Positions 7,776 through 15,523 of a stretch of DNA of 25,504 nucleotides are shown here, one piece after another. Source of the stretch: CAIWXH01 sp964555675. GTDB lineage: Bacteria > Chloroflexota > Chloroflexia > Chloroflexales > Chloroflexaceae. Each line of letters opens with the position of its first letter. The stretch's first letter is position 1. The notes beneath the pieces are model-generated. The model saw only the letters and a list, made by a program, of their open reading frames with translations, was not told where the DNA came from and made no database searches. The stretch is from contig CAZKTU010000079.1 in the NCBI GenBank assembly GCA_964555675.1, positions 1 through 25,504 on the forward strand, in the 5' to 3' direction. A program made the translations under genes and the position numbers.

Positions 7776-8959
7776 CCCTGAACCAGGGCCAGACCTATAG
7801 CCGCACCTTCAATACGGCCGGCACCTTCGCTTACTACTGCACGCTGCACGGCACCGCCGGCGGCAGCGGGATGGCCGGGGTCGTGGTGGTGAACGAGCCC
7901 GGTGCACCGCCCATCCCGACGCCCACCAACGCCCCGCCCGCGCCGACCTCGACGCCTGCGCCGCCCCCGCCGCCCCCGCCCGCAGGCACGAAGAGCGTGA
8001 GCGCCGCCAACTTCGTCTTCGCGCCCGTTAACCTGGTGATCGCCAGGGGCGACACGGTTCGCTGGACGATGGACGACGCCTTCCCGCACACGGTGACCGC
8101 CAGCGACGGCAGCTTCGACTCGGGCCGACTGAACCAGGGCCAGACCTTCAGCCGTACCTTCAACCAGGTGGGCACCTTCGCCTACTACTGCACGCTGCAC
8201 GGCACCGCCAATGGCGGCGGGATGTACGGCACCGTGACCGTGGGCGAGGCCGGGGCCCCGCCGCCCCCGACGCCCACGCCGCTGCCGCCCACGGCCGTGC
8301 CGCCCACACCCACGCCGCTGCCGGCCGCCCCCGCCGGGACCTACAATGTGCAGTCCGGCAACAACAGCTTCACGCCGCGCAGCCTGACCATCGTGGCCGG
8401 CGAGACCGTGCGCTGGGCCATGGCCGACGGCAAGCCCCACACCGTGACCGCCAGCGACAACAGCTGGGGCTCGCCCGAGCTCACGAGCGGGACCTGGAGC
8501 AAGACCTTCAGCCAGGCCGGCACATTCACCTACTACTGCCAGCTCCACGGCGGGCCCGACGGCAGCGGGATGGCGGGCTCGGTGACGGTACTGCCGGCCG
8601 GCTCGGCGCCGCCCCCGGCGCAGCCCACGCCGCCCCCGGCCCCCGCCGCCAACCTCAGGCTCATGGCTGACCTGGTCGGCGGACCGGCCGCCGACAACGC
8701 CAGCGGCAGAGCCCAGTACCAGGCCCGCAACGGCGCCCACACCCTGTCGATCGAGCTGCGCGATGGCCCTGGCAGCGCCACGCTCACGGTCTACGTCGAT
8801 GGCGCTAGCCTCGGCGCCCTGACCCTAGACGACAAGGGCCGCGGAATCTTCACCCTTGACTCGGCCAATGGCGACACCTTCGCTCCCATCGCCGCCGGCG
8901 CCAGGCTCGAGATCAAGACGAGCAGCGGAGGGCTCGCCGCCTCAGCTACCTTGCAGTAG
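7776..8959 (+). CDS. Multi-domain cupredoxin protein, 3' part
   Basis: Continuation of the blue-copper array after the gap, read in the frame starting with the codon at 7778. It contains the end of one cupredoxin domain, then two complete ones, each with PHTV, YYC-x2-H and GM ligands; the last has YYCQLHGGPDGSGM. Linkers are rich in P and T. A C-terminal domain of about 95 residues (LRLMADLVGG to the stop) has alternating hydrophobic strands and no copper motif; I do not recognise it. The apparent frame change against the 5' part is meaningless because the gap size is arbitrary. Together the two parts carry at least five or six copper sites. Confidence 0.88.
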
Positions 8960-8974
8960 CAGAGGCGCCCTCAG

Positions 8975-9005
8975 CCGTCGCCCCGCCGGGGGGATGGGGC
9001 GACGG
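8975..9005 (+). terminator. Hairpin after the cupredoxin gene
   Basis: CCGTCGCCCC (8975-8984) and GGGGCGACGG (8996-9005) form a 10-bp stem with an 11-base loop, 16 bases after the stop codon. There is no T-run, so termination efficiency is uncertain. Confidence 0.55.
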
Positions 9006-9077
9006 TTACCCTCCACTGGGGGGAGGAGGCAGGGAGGAGTGACGACCTCCCTGCCTCTCTTTGATCACTGTAATCCT

Positions 9078-9191
9078 AGCGTGCGCGAGAGCGTGGTCCG
9101 GCACGGCGGCAGCATCAAGGCGGCGAGCGAGCTCGACCGGGGGAGCACCTTCATGGTGCGCCTGTCGCTGCTCGGCGATGGGGTACAATAG
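9078..9191 (+). pseudogene. 3' relic of a histidine kinase ATPase domain
   Basis: In one frame this stretch encodes SVRESVVRHGGSIKAASEL followed by DRGSTFMVRLSLL and a stop at 9189-9191. It matches the very C-terminal end of a histidine kinase HATPase domain (family pattern: VREIVERHGG, then G-x-GS-x-F-x-V-x-LP). Everything upstream is absent: the preceding frame is the 3' noncoding region of the cupredoxin gene. I read it as the surviving tail of a deleted kinase gene. It now holds the probable -10 box (TACAAT, 9184-9189) of the next gene. Confidence 0.7.
9162..9189 (+). promoter_or_regulatory. Candidate promoter of the SAF-domain dehydrogenase
   Basis: TACAAT at 9184-9189 with a weak CTGTCG at 9162-9167 (16-bp spacer). 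Transcription would begin near 9196, giving a leader of about 35 bases with GAGG five bases before the ATG at 9230. Confidence 0.45.
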
Positions 9192-9229
9192 GGGCAGCGT
9201 CCCCTCGCCCCAGAGCACCAGAGGTAACG

Positions 9230-10585
9230 ATGCCCGCCGCAGATCTGCTCTCGCTCCTCGCCGCCCGGGCCGAGGCCGGGCGCCCCCTGCGCGTCGGCCT
9301 GATCGGCGCCGGGAAGTTCGGCAGTATGTTCCTGGCCCAGGCCCGGCGCGTGGCGGGCCTCCACGTCCTCGGCGTGGCCGACCTGGCCCCCGAGCGCGCC
9401 AGGGCCGCGATGCTGAAGGTCGGCTGGCCCGAGGCCCAGCTACAGGCCGCGAGCCTGAGCGAAGCCCTGAGCAGCGGCGCGACCCATATCGGCGCCGACG
9501 CGGCGGCCCTGATCGCCGCCCACGGCCTCGATGTCGTGGTCGAGGCAACGGGCGTGCCCGCGGCCGGGATCGCCCACTGCCTGCTGGCGATCGACTACGG
9601 CCGCCACATCGTGATGGTCAATGTCGAGGCCGACGCCCTGGCCGGCCCCATCCTGGCGAGGCGGGCCGCCGAGGCCGGGGTGGTCTACTCGCTCGCCTAC
9701 GGCGACCAGCCGGCCCTGATCGCCGAGCAGGTCGAGTGGGCCAGGGCCTGCGGCTTCGAGGTGGTCTGCGCCGGCAAGGGCACCAAGTACCTGCCCGCCT
9801 ACCACCAGTCCACCCCGGCGACGGTGTGGGAGCACTATGGCCTCGACCATGAGCAGGTGGTCCTGGGCGGCCTGAACGCCCAGATGTTCAACTCGTTCCT
9901 CGACGGCACCAAGTCGGCGATCGAGATGGCGGCCGTGGCCAACGCCTGCGACCTGAGGCCGCAGCCCGGCGGCCTGCGCTTCCCGCCCTGCGGGGTCGAC
10001 GAGCTGCCGAGCGTGCTGCGACCAGAGTCCGAGGGCGGAAGCCTGGCCCACGCGGGCACCGTCGAGGTGGTCTCGAGCCTGGCCCGCGACGGCAGCCCGG
10101 TCGAGCGCGACCTGCGCTGGGGCGTCTACGTCACCTTCGCGGCGCCCGACGACTATGTGCGCAGCTGTTTCGCCGAGTACGGCCTGCGCACCGACGCGAG
10201 CGGGCGCTACACCGCGCTCTACAGGCCCTACCACCTGATCGGCCTGGAGCTGGCCATAAGCGTGCTGCGGGTCGGGCTGCGCGGCGAGCCGACGGGCTGC
10301 CCCAGCGCATTTCGGGGCGACGTGGCGGCCGTGGCCAAGGGCGACCTGGCGGAGGGGCAGGTGCTCGACGGCGAGGGCGGCTACACCGTCTACGGGGCCC
10401 TACTGCCGGCGGCCGACTCGCTGGCCCGCGGGCTCCTGCCGATCGGGCTGGCCCACGCCGTGGCCCTGCGCCGCCCGGTGCCCGCGGGGCAGGCCCTGAC
10501 CTGGGACGATGTGCTCTACGAGACCACCAACCCGGCGGTGCGCATGCGACGCCTGATGGAGCGCACATTCGGCACGACGACGTGA
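9230..10585 (+). CDS. COG4091-type NAD(P)-dependent dehydrogenase with SAF domain (451 aa)
   Basis: Predicted cytoplasmic oxidoreductase often labelled 'homoserine dehydrogenase-like'. A Rossmann fold opens with G26-A-G-K-F-G31, followed by an NAD-binding half ending near DVVVEATGVP, a substrate/dimerisation region (GKGTKYLPAYHQSTP; FNSFLDGTKSAIEMA) and a C-terminal SAF-like domain from about residue 350 (GDLAEGQVL...PVPAGQALTWDDV). The presence of a SAF domain separates it from true homoserine dehydrogenase, which is encoded 2.3 kb downstream. GAGG five bases upstream supports the start. It heads a same-strand group with a beta-hydroxyacid dehydrogenase. Substrate unknown; a sugar-acid or branched-chain polyol acid is one possibility, but nothing in the sequence fixes it. 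Confidence 0.82.
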   Translation: MPAADLLSLLAARAEAGRPLRVGLIGAGKFGSMFLAQARRVAGLHVLGVADLAPERARAAMLKVGWPEAQLQAASLSEALSSGATHIGADAAALIAAHGLDVVVEATGVPAAGIAHCLLAIDYGRHIVMVNVEADALAGPILARRAAEAGVVYSLAYGDQPALIAEQVEWARACGFEVVCAGKGTKYLPAYHQSTPATVWEHYGLDHEQVVLGGLNAQMFNSFLDGTKSAIEMAAVANACDLRPQPGGLRFPPCGVDELPSVLRPESEGGSLAHAGTVEVVSSLARDGSPVERDLRWGVYVTFAAPDDYVRSCFAEYGLRTDASGRYTALYRPYHLIGLELAISVLRVGLRGEPTGCPSAFRGDVAAVAKGDLAEGQVLDGEGGYTVYGALLPAADSLARGLLPIGLAHAVALRRPVPAGQALTWDDVLYETTNPAVRMRRLMERTFGTTT

Positions 10586-10595
10586 TGCATGCGAA

Positions 10596-10670
10596 GACAA
10601 GGTTCGTAACCGAGTCACGTTCTTCGCAGCTGCTCTGGGCTGGCGGGTATGGGGCCTGCGGCCCCGCGAC
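10596..10670 (+). repeat. Dispersed intergenic element, copy A
   Basis: A 75-bp element with about 81% identity to 22321-22394. It contains a GGTT-cgt-AACC mini-hairpin and GGGGCC-tgc-GGCCCC near its end. The copy starts 10 bases after the stop codon of the SAF-domain dehydrogenase. GCGAAGA (10591-10597) pairs with TCTTCGC (10621-10627). It may act as a transcript end or processing structure. Confidence 0.7.
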
Positions 10671-10690
10671 GGGTGGATGAGGAGATCTTT

Positions 10691-11542
10691 ATGGCTGAGA
10701 CGATCGCGATCCTGGGGCTCGGGCTGATGGGGCGGCCGATGGCGCGCACGCTGATCGCGGCGGGGTGGCAGGTGGCGGGCTGGAACCGCTCGCCCCTCGA
10801 TCCGGCCCTCAGCGCGGGCATCCCGCTGCGCCCCAGCCTCGACGAGGCGGCGCAGGCCGACATGCTCATCCTGATGCTGGCCGACGCGCGGGCGGTGGCC
10901 GCGGTGCTCGAGGCCCTGGCGCCGCGGCTGCGACCCGGGCAGCTGCTCGTGGACATGGGCAGCTCGGACCCGATACGCTCGCGCGAGCATGCCGCCGCCC
11001 TGAGGGCCCGCGGGGTCGGCTGGGTCGACGCGCCCGTCTCGGGCGGGCCCGAGGGGGCCGCCGCGGGAACCCTGGCGATCATGGCGGGCGGCGCAGAAGA
11101 GGATGTGGCGCGGGCCATGCCCGCCCTGGGCGCCCTCGGCCGGGTCACCCGCGTGGGCGAGGCCGGCGCCGGGCACACCGCCAAGGCGCTCAATCAGCTG
11201 ATCGTCGGGCTGGCTATCGAGGCTGTGGCCGAGGCGATGGCCCTGGCCGAGGCCTCGGGCGTCGACCCGCGGCTGCTGCAGCAGGCCCTGGCCGGCGGCT
11301 TCGCCGACTCGAAGGTGCTGCAGATCCACGGCGCGCGCATGATCGCGCGGGCCTACACCCCCGGCGGCAAGGCGCACTCGCACCTGAAGGACCTGCGCCT
11401 GGCCCAGGCTCTGGCCGGCGCGGCCGGGCTGCGTCTCCCGCACCTCGACGACACCGCCGAGCGCTATAAACGCCTGGTCGAGGCGGGACACGGCGAGCTC
11501 GACCATTCGGCGCTGCACAAACTGCTGCTCGAAGAACAATAG
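10691..11542 (+). CDS. 3-hydroxyisobutyrate dehydrogenase-family reductase (283 aa)
   Basis: NAD(P)-dependent beta-hydroxyacid dehydrogenase, a family that includes 3-hydroxyisobutyrate dehydrogenase and tartronate semialdehyde reductase. The N-terminal Rossmann motif is GLGLMGRPMA, followed by the substrate loop DAPVSGGPEGAAAGTLAIMAGG in two parts, and catalytic K165 in GHTAKALNQ with its partner N. The C-terminal helical domain includes FADSKVLQ and KDLRLA. Length is normal. AGGAG six bases before the ATG at 10691 selects this start. The next gene begins 33 bases after the stop but has its own -10 box. Actual substrate unknown; it may act with the upstream dehydrogenase or the aldehyde dehydrogenase 2.3 kb downstream. 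Confidence 0.9.
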   Translation: MAETIAILGLGLMGRPMARTLIAAGWQVAGWNRSPLDPALSAGIPLRPSLDEAAQADMLILMLADARAVAAVLEALAPRLRPGQLLVDMGSSDPIRSREHAAALRARGVGWVDAPVSGGPEGAAAGTLAIMAGGAEEDVARAMPALGALGRVTRVGEAGAGHTAKALNQLIVGLAIEAVAEAMALAEASGVDPRLLQQALAGGFADSKVLQIHGARMIARAYTPGGKAHSHLKDLRLAQALAGAAGLRLPHLDDTAERYKRLVEAGHGELDHSALHKLLLEEQ

Positions 11543-11558
11543 CGCGGCGCGCTCGCTG

Positions 11559-11576
11559 TGGTAAAATTGCGGCCCA
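11559..11576 (+). promoter_or_regulatory. Extended -10 promoter of homoserine dehydrogenase, leaderless start
   Basis: TG-g-TAAAAT (11559-11567) lies eight bases before the ATG at 11576. No Shine-Dalgarno sequence fits in between, so the transcript probably starts at or within a base or two of the start codon. Confidence 0.5.
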
Positions 11577-12643
11577 TGAAAACCATCCCCATCGTGCAGA
11601 TCGGCCTCGGCGGCGTAGGGCGCGAGCTGGTCCGGCAGCTGCTCGCGCAACGCCAGATCATCGCAGAGCGCTACGGATTCCTGCTCGAGTACGCGGCCCT
11701 GGCCGACAGCAGCGGCGTGCGGGCGCGTCGGGGCGGGCTGCCGCTCGACGAGGTGGCCGAGACCGTCGCGGCCAAAGCGGCGGGCCAGCCACTCGGCGCC
11801 GCGGGCGCGCCCGCCGGGATGACCTGGCGCTCGCTGGCCATCCCCGAAGCTGCGATCATCATCGACGTGACGGCCGCCGCCGGTCAGGAGCAGGCCCTCG
11901 CCGCGCGGGTCGCCTCGGGCGACCGGGTGGTGCTGGCCAACAAGAAGCCCCTGAGCGCCGACTACGAGCAGTTCCTCGCCCTCACCGGGGGCGGCGCGAC
12001 GCGCTACGAAGCCACCGTCGGGGCCGGGCTGCCGGTGATCGGCACGCTGCAGGGTCTGCTCGACAGCGGCGACGAGCTGATCAGCGTCGAAGCGGCGATG
12101 AGCGGCACCCTGGGCTATCTGTGCGGCGAGCTCGAGGCGGGCCGCCCGCTCTCGGCCGCGGTACGCGACGCCCACGCCCTCGGCTACACCGAGCCCGACC
12201 CCCGCGACGACCTGAGCGGCGCCGACGTGGCCCGCAAAGCCCTCATCCTGGCCCGCACCTGCGGCCTCGCCTGGGGCCCCGATCAGGTTCCCGCCGAGGC
12301 CTGGTTCCCCCCCGCCCTCGCCACAGTGGGGCGCGACGAGTTCATGGGTCGCCTCGAGGAGCTCGACGCAGCCTTCGCCGCACGAGTCGCCGAGGCCCGG
12401 GCGGCGGGCGGCGCCCTGCGCTACGTGGCTACGGTCACCCCGAGTGGGGCGAGCGTGGGGCTGCGCGTGCTGCCGGCCGGCCACCCCCTCGCCGGCCTGC
12501 GCGGGCCGGATAACCTCTTCAGTTTCACCACGGCCCGCTATAGCGAGCGCCCCCTGGTGGTGCACGGTCCCGGCGCGGGCCTCGCCGTCACCGCCGCCGG
12601 CGTGCTGGCCGATGTCGTCGCCACGGGGCGCGAGATGGGGTAG
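11576..12643 (+). CDS. Homoserine dehydrogenase, short form without ACT domain (355 aa)
   Basis: Reduces aspartate semialdehyde to homoserine, the branch-point step towards threonine and methionine. N-terminal GLGGVGREL is the nucleotide-binding loop; VVLANKKPLS holds K123/K124; GAGLPVIGTLQ and GTLGYL follow. The catalytic stretch GYTEPDPRDDLSGADVARK gives E206, D212, D217 and K221, matching E208, D214, D219 and K223 of yeast Hom6 with a constant offset of two. The end (YSERPLVVHGPGAG) is typical. There is no C-terminal ACT domain, so feedback control by threonine through that domain is not expected. I take the ATG at 11576, not the GTG 18 bases upstream, because the family start (MKTIPIVQIGLG) fits and a -10 box overlaps the upstream codon. 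Confidence 0.93.
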   Translation: MKTIPIVQIGLGGVGRELVRQLLAQRQIIAERYGFLLEYAALADSSGVRARRGGLPLDEVAETVAAKAAGQPLGAAGAPAGMTWRSLAIPEAAIIIDVTAAAGQEQALAARVASGDRVVLANKKPLSADYEQFLALTGGGATRYEATVGAGLPVIGTLQGLLDSGDELISVEAAMSGTLGYLCGELEAGRPLSAAVRDAHALGYTEPDPRDDLSGADVARKALILARTCGLAWGPDQVPAEAWFPPALATVGRDEFMGRLEELDAAFAARVAEARAAGGALRYVATVTPSGASVGLRVLPAGHPLAGLRGPDNLFSFTTARYSERPLVVHGPGAGLAVTAAGVLADVVATGREMG

Positions 12644-12701
12644 GGATAGACGATGTGCCCGCCGACCTGTCGCGGCTGGCCGTCTGTGAACAAGGTGCCG
12701 T

Positions 12702-13706
12702 GTGGATACACCGATTGCCCAGGATTTGCCGCTCGTCGACCTCCATCGTCACCTTGACGGCAATGTGCGCCTTGAGACTGTCCTGGCGATTGGGCGCGAG
12801 CATGGGGTGAAGCTCCCCGCCGATACGGTCGAGGGCCTGCGCCCCTACGGCCAGGTGCTCGGGGTCGCACCGTCGCTGATGGACTTCATCGCCAAGTTCG
12901 AGCTGCTCAAGCTGGCCTTCGTCGACGAGGCGGCGATCGCCCGCATCGCCGAGGAGAATATCGAGGACGCCTTCCACGAGGGTATTGCTTATGTCGAGTT
13001 GCGACTGAGCCCGGCCTTCATGGGCGAGCGTTACGGGCTCGACCCGACCCGCGTGCTGCGGGCCTGCTGCGCGGGGGTTCAGGCCGGCATGGCGAAATGG
13101 CCGGTGCAGGCGAATCTGATCGGGATCATGTCGCGTCACCTCGGCGAGGAGGTCTGCGCCCGCGAGCTCGAGGCGGCGATCGACTGCATGGGCGAAGGCG
13201 TGGTGGCGATCGACCTGGCCGGCGACGAGGCCAACTTCCCCGGCTCGCGCTTCGTGCCCCATCTTCGCCGCGCCCGCGAGGCCGGCCTGCGCGTTACCAT
13301 CCACGCCGGCGAGGCCGACGGCCCGGCCAGTGTGCGGCAGGCGATCGAAGAGCTGGGCGCCGAGCGGATCGGCCACGGCGTGCGCGCCAGCGAGGACCCG
13401 GCCCTGGTCCGCCTGATCGCCGAGCGCGGCATCTGCCTCGAGCAGTGTCCGACCAGCAATGTGCAGACGAGCACCGTGGCCAGCTACGCCGCCCACCCGC
13501 TGCCCGCGCTGCTGCGGGCCGGGGTCAGGATCAGTCTCGCCAGCGACGACCCCGGGATCAGCGCGATCGACCTGCCCCACGAGTACCGCGTCGCCCGCGA
13601 CGAGCTCGGCCTCAGCGCCCCCGAGCTGCGGCAGCTCCAGCTCAATGGCCTGGAGGCCGCGTTCATCAGCGACAGCCAACGGGCCCGCCTGCCCCGCGGG
13701 GGATAA
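12702..13706 (+). CDS. Adenosine deaminase family protein (334 aa)
   Basis: Zinc-dependent deaminase that converts adenosine (or a related aminopurine) to inosine in purine salvage. Metal and catalytic residues are visible: H15-R-H17 in LHRHLDG, H201-A-G-E204, the IGHG motif, and D282-D283 in SLASDDP. Length is that of standard bacterial enzymes. Start is GTG at 12702 with AAGG six bases upstream. It is 58 bases after homoserine dehydrogenase on the same strand; the functions do not obviously connect. A purine-specific relative such as adenine deaminase of the same fold cannot be excluded. Confidence 0.9.
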   Translation: MDTPIAQDLPLVDLHRHLDGNVRLETVLAIGREHGVKLPADTVEGLRPYGQVLGVAPSLMDFIAKFELLKLAFVDEAAIARIAEENIEDAFHEGIAYVELRLSPAFMGERYGLDPTRVLRACCAGVQAGMAKWPVQANLIGIMSRHLGEEVCARELEAAIDCMGEGVVAIDLAGDEANFPGSRFVPHLRRAREAGLRVTIHAGEADGPASVRQAIEELGAERIGHGVRASEDPALVRLIAERGICLEQCPTSNVQTSTVASYAAHPLPALLRAGVRISLASDDPGISAIDLPHEYRVARDELGLSAPELRQLQLNGLEAAFISDSQRARLPRGG

Positions 13707-13740
13707 GCTTCGCAACCGAAGTACGGTCTTAGCCGTGCGG
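13702..13740 (+). repeat. Dispersed intergenic element, diverged copy C
   Basis: About 39 bases resembling the first half of copies A (10596) and B (22321): GA-AAG-TTCG-AACCGA and ACG-TCTT-GC positions are shared, roughly 70% overall. It overlaps the stop codon of the adenosine deaminase gene. It lacks the GGGGCC hairpin. Confidence 0.4.
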
Positions 13741-13747
13741 CGTATCC

Positions 13748-13776
13748 TTGTCGCTCTTGACGCAGCGTGCTATCAT
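13748..13776 (+). promoter_or_regulatory. Sigma70-type promoter of the aldehyde dehydrogenase
   Basis: TTGTCG (13748-13753), a 17-bp spacer and TATCAT (13771-13776). Predicted start near 13783, with a leader of about 38 bases and AAGGAG (13808-13813) seven bases before the ATG at 13821. Confidence 0.7.
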
Positions 13777-13820
13777 GACGCACAGCGGCATACCCAGCCT
13801 GGGAGACAAGGAGCAAAGCG

Positions 13821-15368
13821 ATGACGCTTGATTCAGCCGGCGGCGACCTGCCCTACCATGGGCTCTATATCAATGGCGAGTGGTGCGACGCAGAGGGCGG
13901 CAAGGCCTTCGACGTGAGCGAGCCGGCCACGGGCGCCAAGCTAGCCCGGGTCGCCCAGGCCAGCAAAGCCGACGTCGACCGGGCAGTGGCCGCCGCGCGC
14001 GACGCCTTCGACAACGGCCCCTGGCCCCACACACCCTACTACGAGCGGGCCACAATTATCCACCAGCTGGCCAAGATGATCGAGGAGCGCACCTCCGAGC
14101 TCGCCGAGCTCGAGAGCCGCGACGGCGGGGTGCCGCTGCGGGCCACCACCTTCAACGACATCCCCCTTGGCCTGCATATGATGCACGTCTTCGGCGAACT
14201 GGCCCGCCGCTCGCCCTACGAGCCCCTGCCCTGGAACGACTTCCCGACCCTGGCCTGGAGCTTCGTCTGGCGCAACCCCTACGGCGTCTGCGCCCAGATT
14301 ATCCCCTGGAACTACGCCTTCTGCATGGCGGTCTGGAAGCTCGGCCCGGCCCTCGCCACCGGCAACACCGTGGTCTTCAAGCCCTCGTCACTGGCCCCCC
14401 TGACCTCGATCGCCCTGGTCAAGATGATCGACGAGTCGGGCCTGCTGCCCAAGGGGGTGGTCAATCTGGTCACCGGCCCGGGCGCCGAGACCGGCGAGTA
14501 CCTGGCCGGCCACCCGCAGGTCGATAAGGTCGCCTTCACCGGCTCGACCGAGGTCGGCCGCAAGATTATGGGCATCGCCGCGCCCCATATCAAGAAGGTC
14601 ACCCTCGAGCTCGGCGGCAAGTCGCCCAGCATCCTGCTGCCCGACGCCGACCTCGACAAGGCCGTCGACGGGGCCCTCTTCGGGATGTTCTACCACGCCG
14701 GGCAGCTCTGCGAGGCCGGCACGCGCTGCTTCGTGCACAGCTCGCTCTACGACGAGGTGGTCGAGCGTATGGTCCACCGGGCCCGCCAGCTGCGGGTCGG
14801 CGACCCCCTCGACCTGGCCACCGACATCGGCCCCCTGATCAGCTACAAGCAGCGCGACACCGTCGAGCGCTATATCCAGATCGGCCGCGACGAGGGCGCC
14901 CGCCTGGCTATCGGCGGCGGCAGGCCCGTCGGCGAGCTCTACGAGCACGGCCCCTTCATCGAGCCGACGATCTTCACCAATGTGAACAACCGCTCGCGCC
15001 TGGCCCAGGAAGAGATCTTCGGCCCCGTCTTCGCGGTCATCCGCTACGACGAGATCGGCGAGGCGATCCAGATGGCCAACGACTCGATGTACGGCCTGGC
15101 CGGCTCGGTCTGGTCGCGCGACATCCAGCAGGCCGTCGAGGTCGCCCGGCGTCTGCGCACCGGCACCGTCTGGATCAACGACCACCACGTGCTCAACCCC
15201 TACGCCCCGTTCGGGGGCTTCAAAGAGAGCGGCATCGGCCGCGAGATGGGCATCGCCGGCCTGCTCGAGTACACCGAGGCCACCCACATCCACGTCGACT
15301 TCCAGCAGAACCGCTCGGGCAAGCTCTGGTGGGACGCCCTGCTGCCCCCACCCGAGGACCAGCAGTAG
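13821..15368 (+). CDS. NAD(P)-dependent aldehyde dehydrogenase (515 aa)
   Basis: Oxidises an aldehyde to the carboxylic acid. Conserved elements in order: NAD-binding IPWNYAF and VFKPS, FTGSTEVGR, general base E263 in LELGGKSP, catalytic C297 in GQLCEAGTRC, and the EEIFGPV and GGFKESGIGRE signatures near the C-terminus. Length and motifs fit the ALDH1/betaine-aldehyde-type subgroup. It is most likely cytoplasmic, with no signal peptide. It has its own promoter and ends 26 bases before a strong intrinsic terminator, so it may be transcribed alone. Substrate unknown: family members with this profile act on many aliphatic, aromatic and amino aldehydes. Confidence 0.93.
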   Translation: MTLDSAGGDLPYHGLYINGEWCDAEGGKAFDVSEPATGAKLARVAQASKADVDRAVAAARDAFDNGPWPHTPYYERATIIHQLAKMIEERTSELAELESRDGGVPLRATTFNDIPLGLHMMHVFGELARRSPYEPLPWNDFPTLAWSFVWRNPYGVCAQIIPWNYAFCMAVWKLGPALATGNTVVFKPSSLAPLTSIALVKMIDESGLLPKGVVNLVTGPGAETGEYLAGHPQVDKVAFTGSTEVGRKIMGIAAPHIKKVTLELGGKSPSILLPDADLDKAVDGALFGMFYHAGQLCEAGTRCFVHSSLYDEVVERMVHRARQLRVGDPLDLATDIGPLISYKQRDTVERYIQIGRDEGARLAIGGGRPVGELYEHGPFIEPTIFTNVNNRSRLAQEEIFGPVFAVIRYDEIGEAIQMANDSMYGLAGSVWSRDIQQAVEVARRLRTGTVWINDHHVLNPYAPFGGFKESGIGREMGIAGLLEYTEATHIHVDFQQNRSGKLWWDALLPPPEDQQ

Positions 15369-15394
15369 ACTCTTAGCGGCTTCACAGCAAAGAA

Positions 15395-15427
15395 GGCCCC
15401 GGGCGCAGTGCGTCCGGGGCCGCTTTT
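15395..15427 (+). terminator. Intrinsic terminator
   Basis: GGCCCCGG-g-CGC (15395-15406), loop AGT, GCG-t-CCGGGGCC (15410-15421), then GC and TTTT. A 12-bp GC-rich stem including one G-U pair, with a U-tract; it ends the aldehyde dehydrogenase transcript. Confidence 0.85.
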
Positions 15428-15430
15428 CGG

Positions 15431-15436
15431 TACAAT
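15431..15436 (+). promoter_or_regulatory. Candidate -10 box before the fusion gene
   Basis: TACAAT lies just after the terminator. No good -35 is found at 16-18 bp. Start near 15443 would give a leader of about 80 bases with GGAG five bases before the ATG at 15524. Confidence 0.4.
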
Positions 15437-15523
15437 AGAGTAAGGCTTGGCACGAGCTTTGCAGACTGTGTGCTTCATCTCACCCTTCATAGCAGCCAGG
15501 TCGAAGGCGTCGATGGAGCATCC

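Noticed and set aside
10400..12565. Very long open frame on the minus strand across several plus-strand genes
   Set aside because: It is antisense to three well-supported enzymes, and its composition (Gly, Arg, Gln, His, Ala rich, no recognisable domain) is what high-GC third-position bias produces on the opposite strand.
13757..13762. TTGACG as -35 of the aldehyde dehydrogenase promoter
   Set aside because: Only 8 bp from the -10 box; TTGTCG at 13748 has the proper 17-bp spacing.
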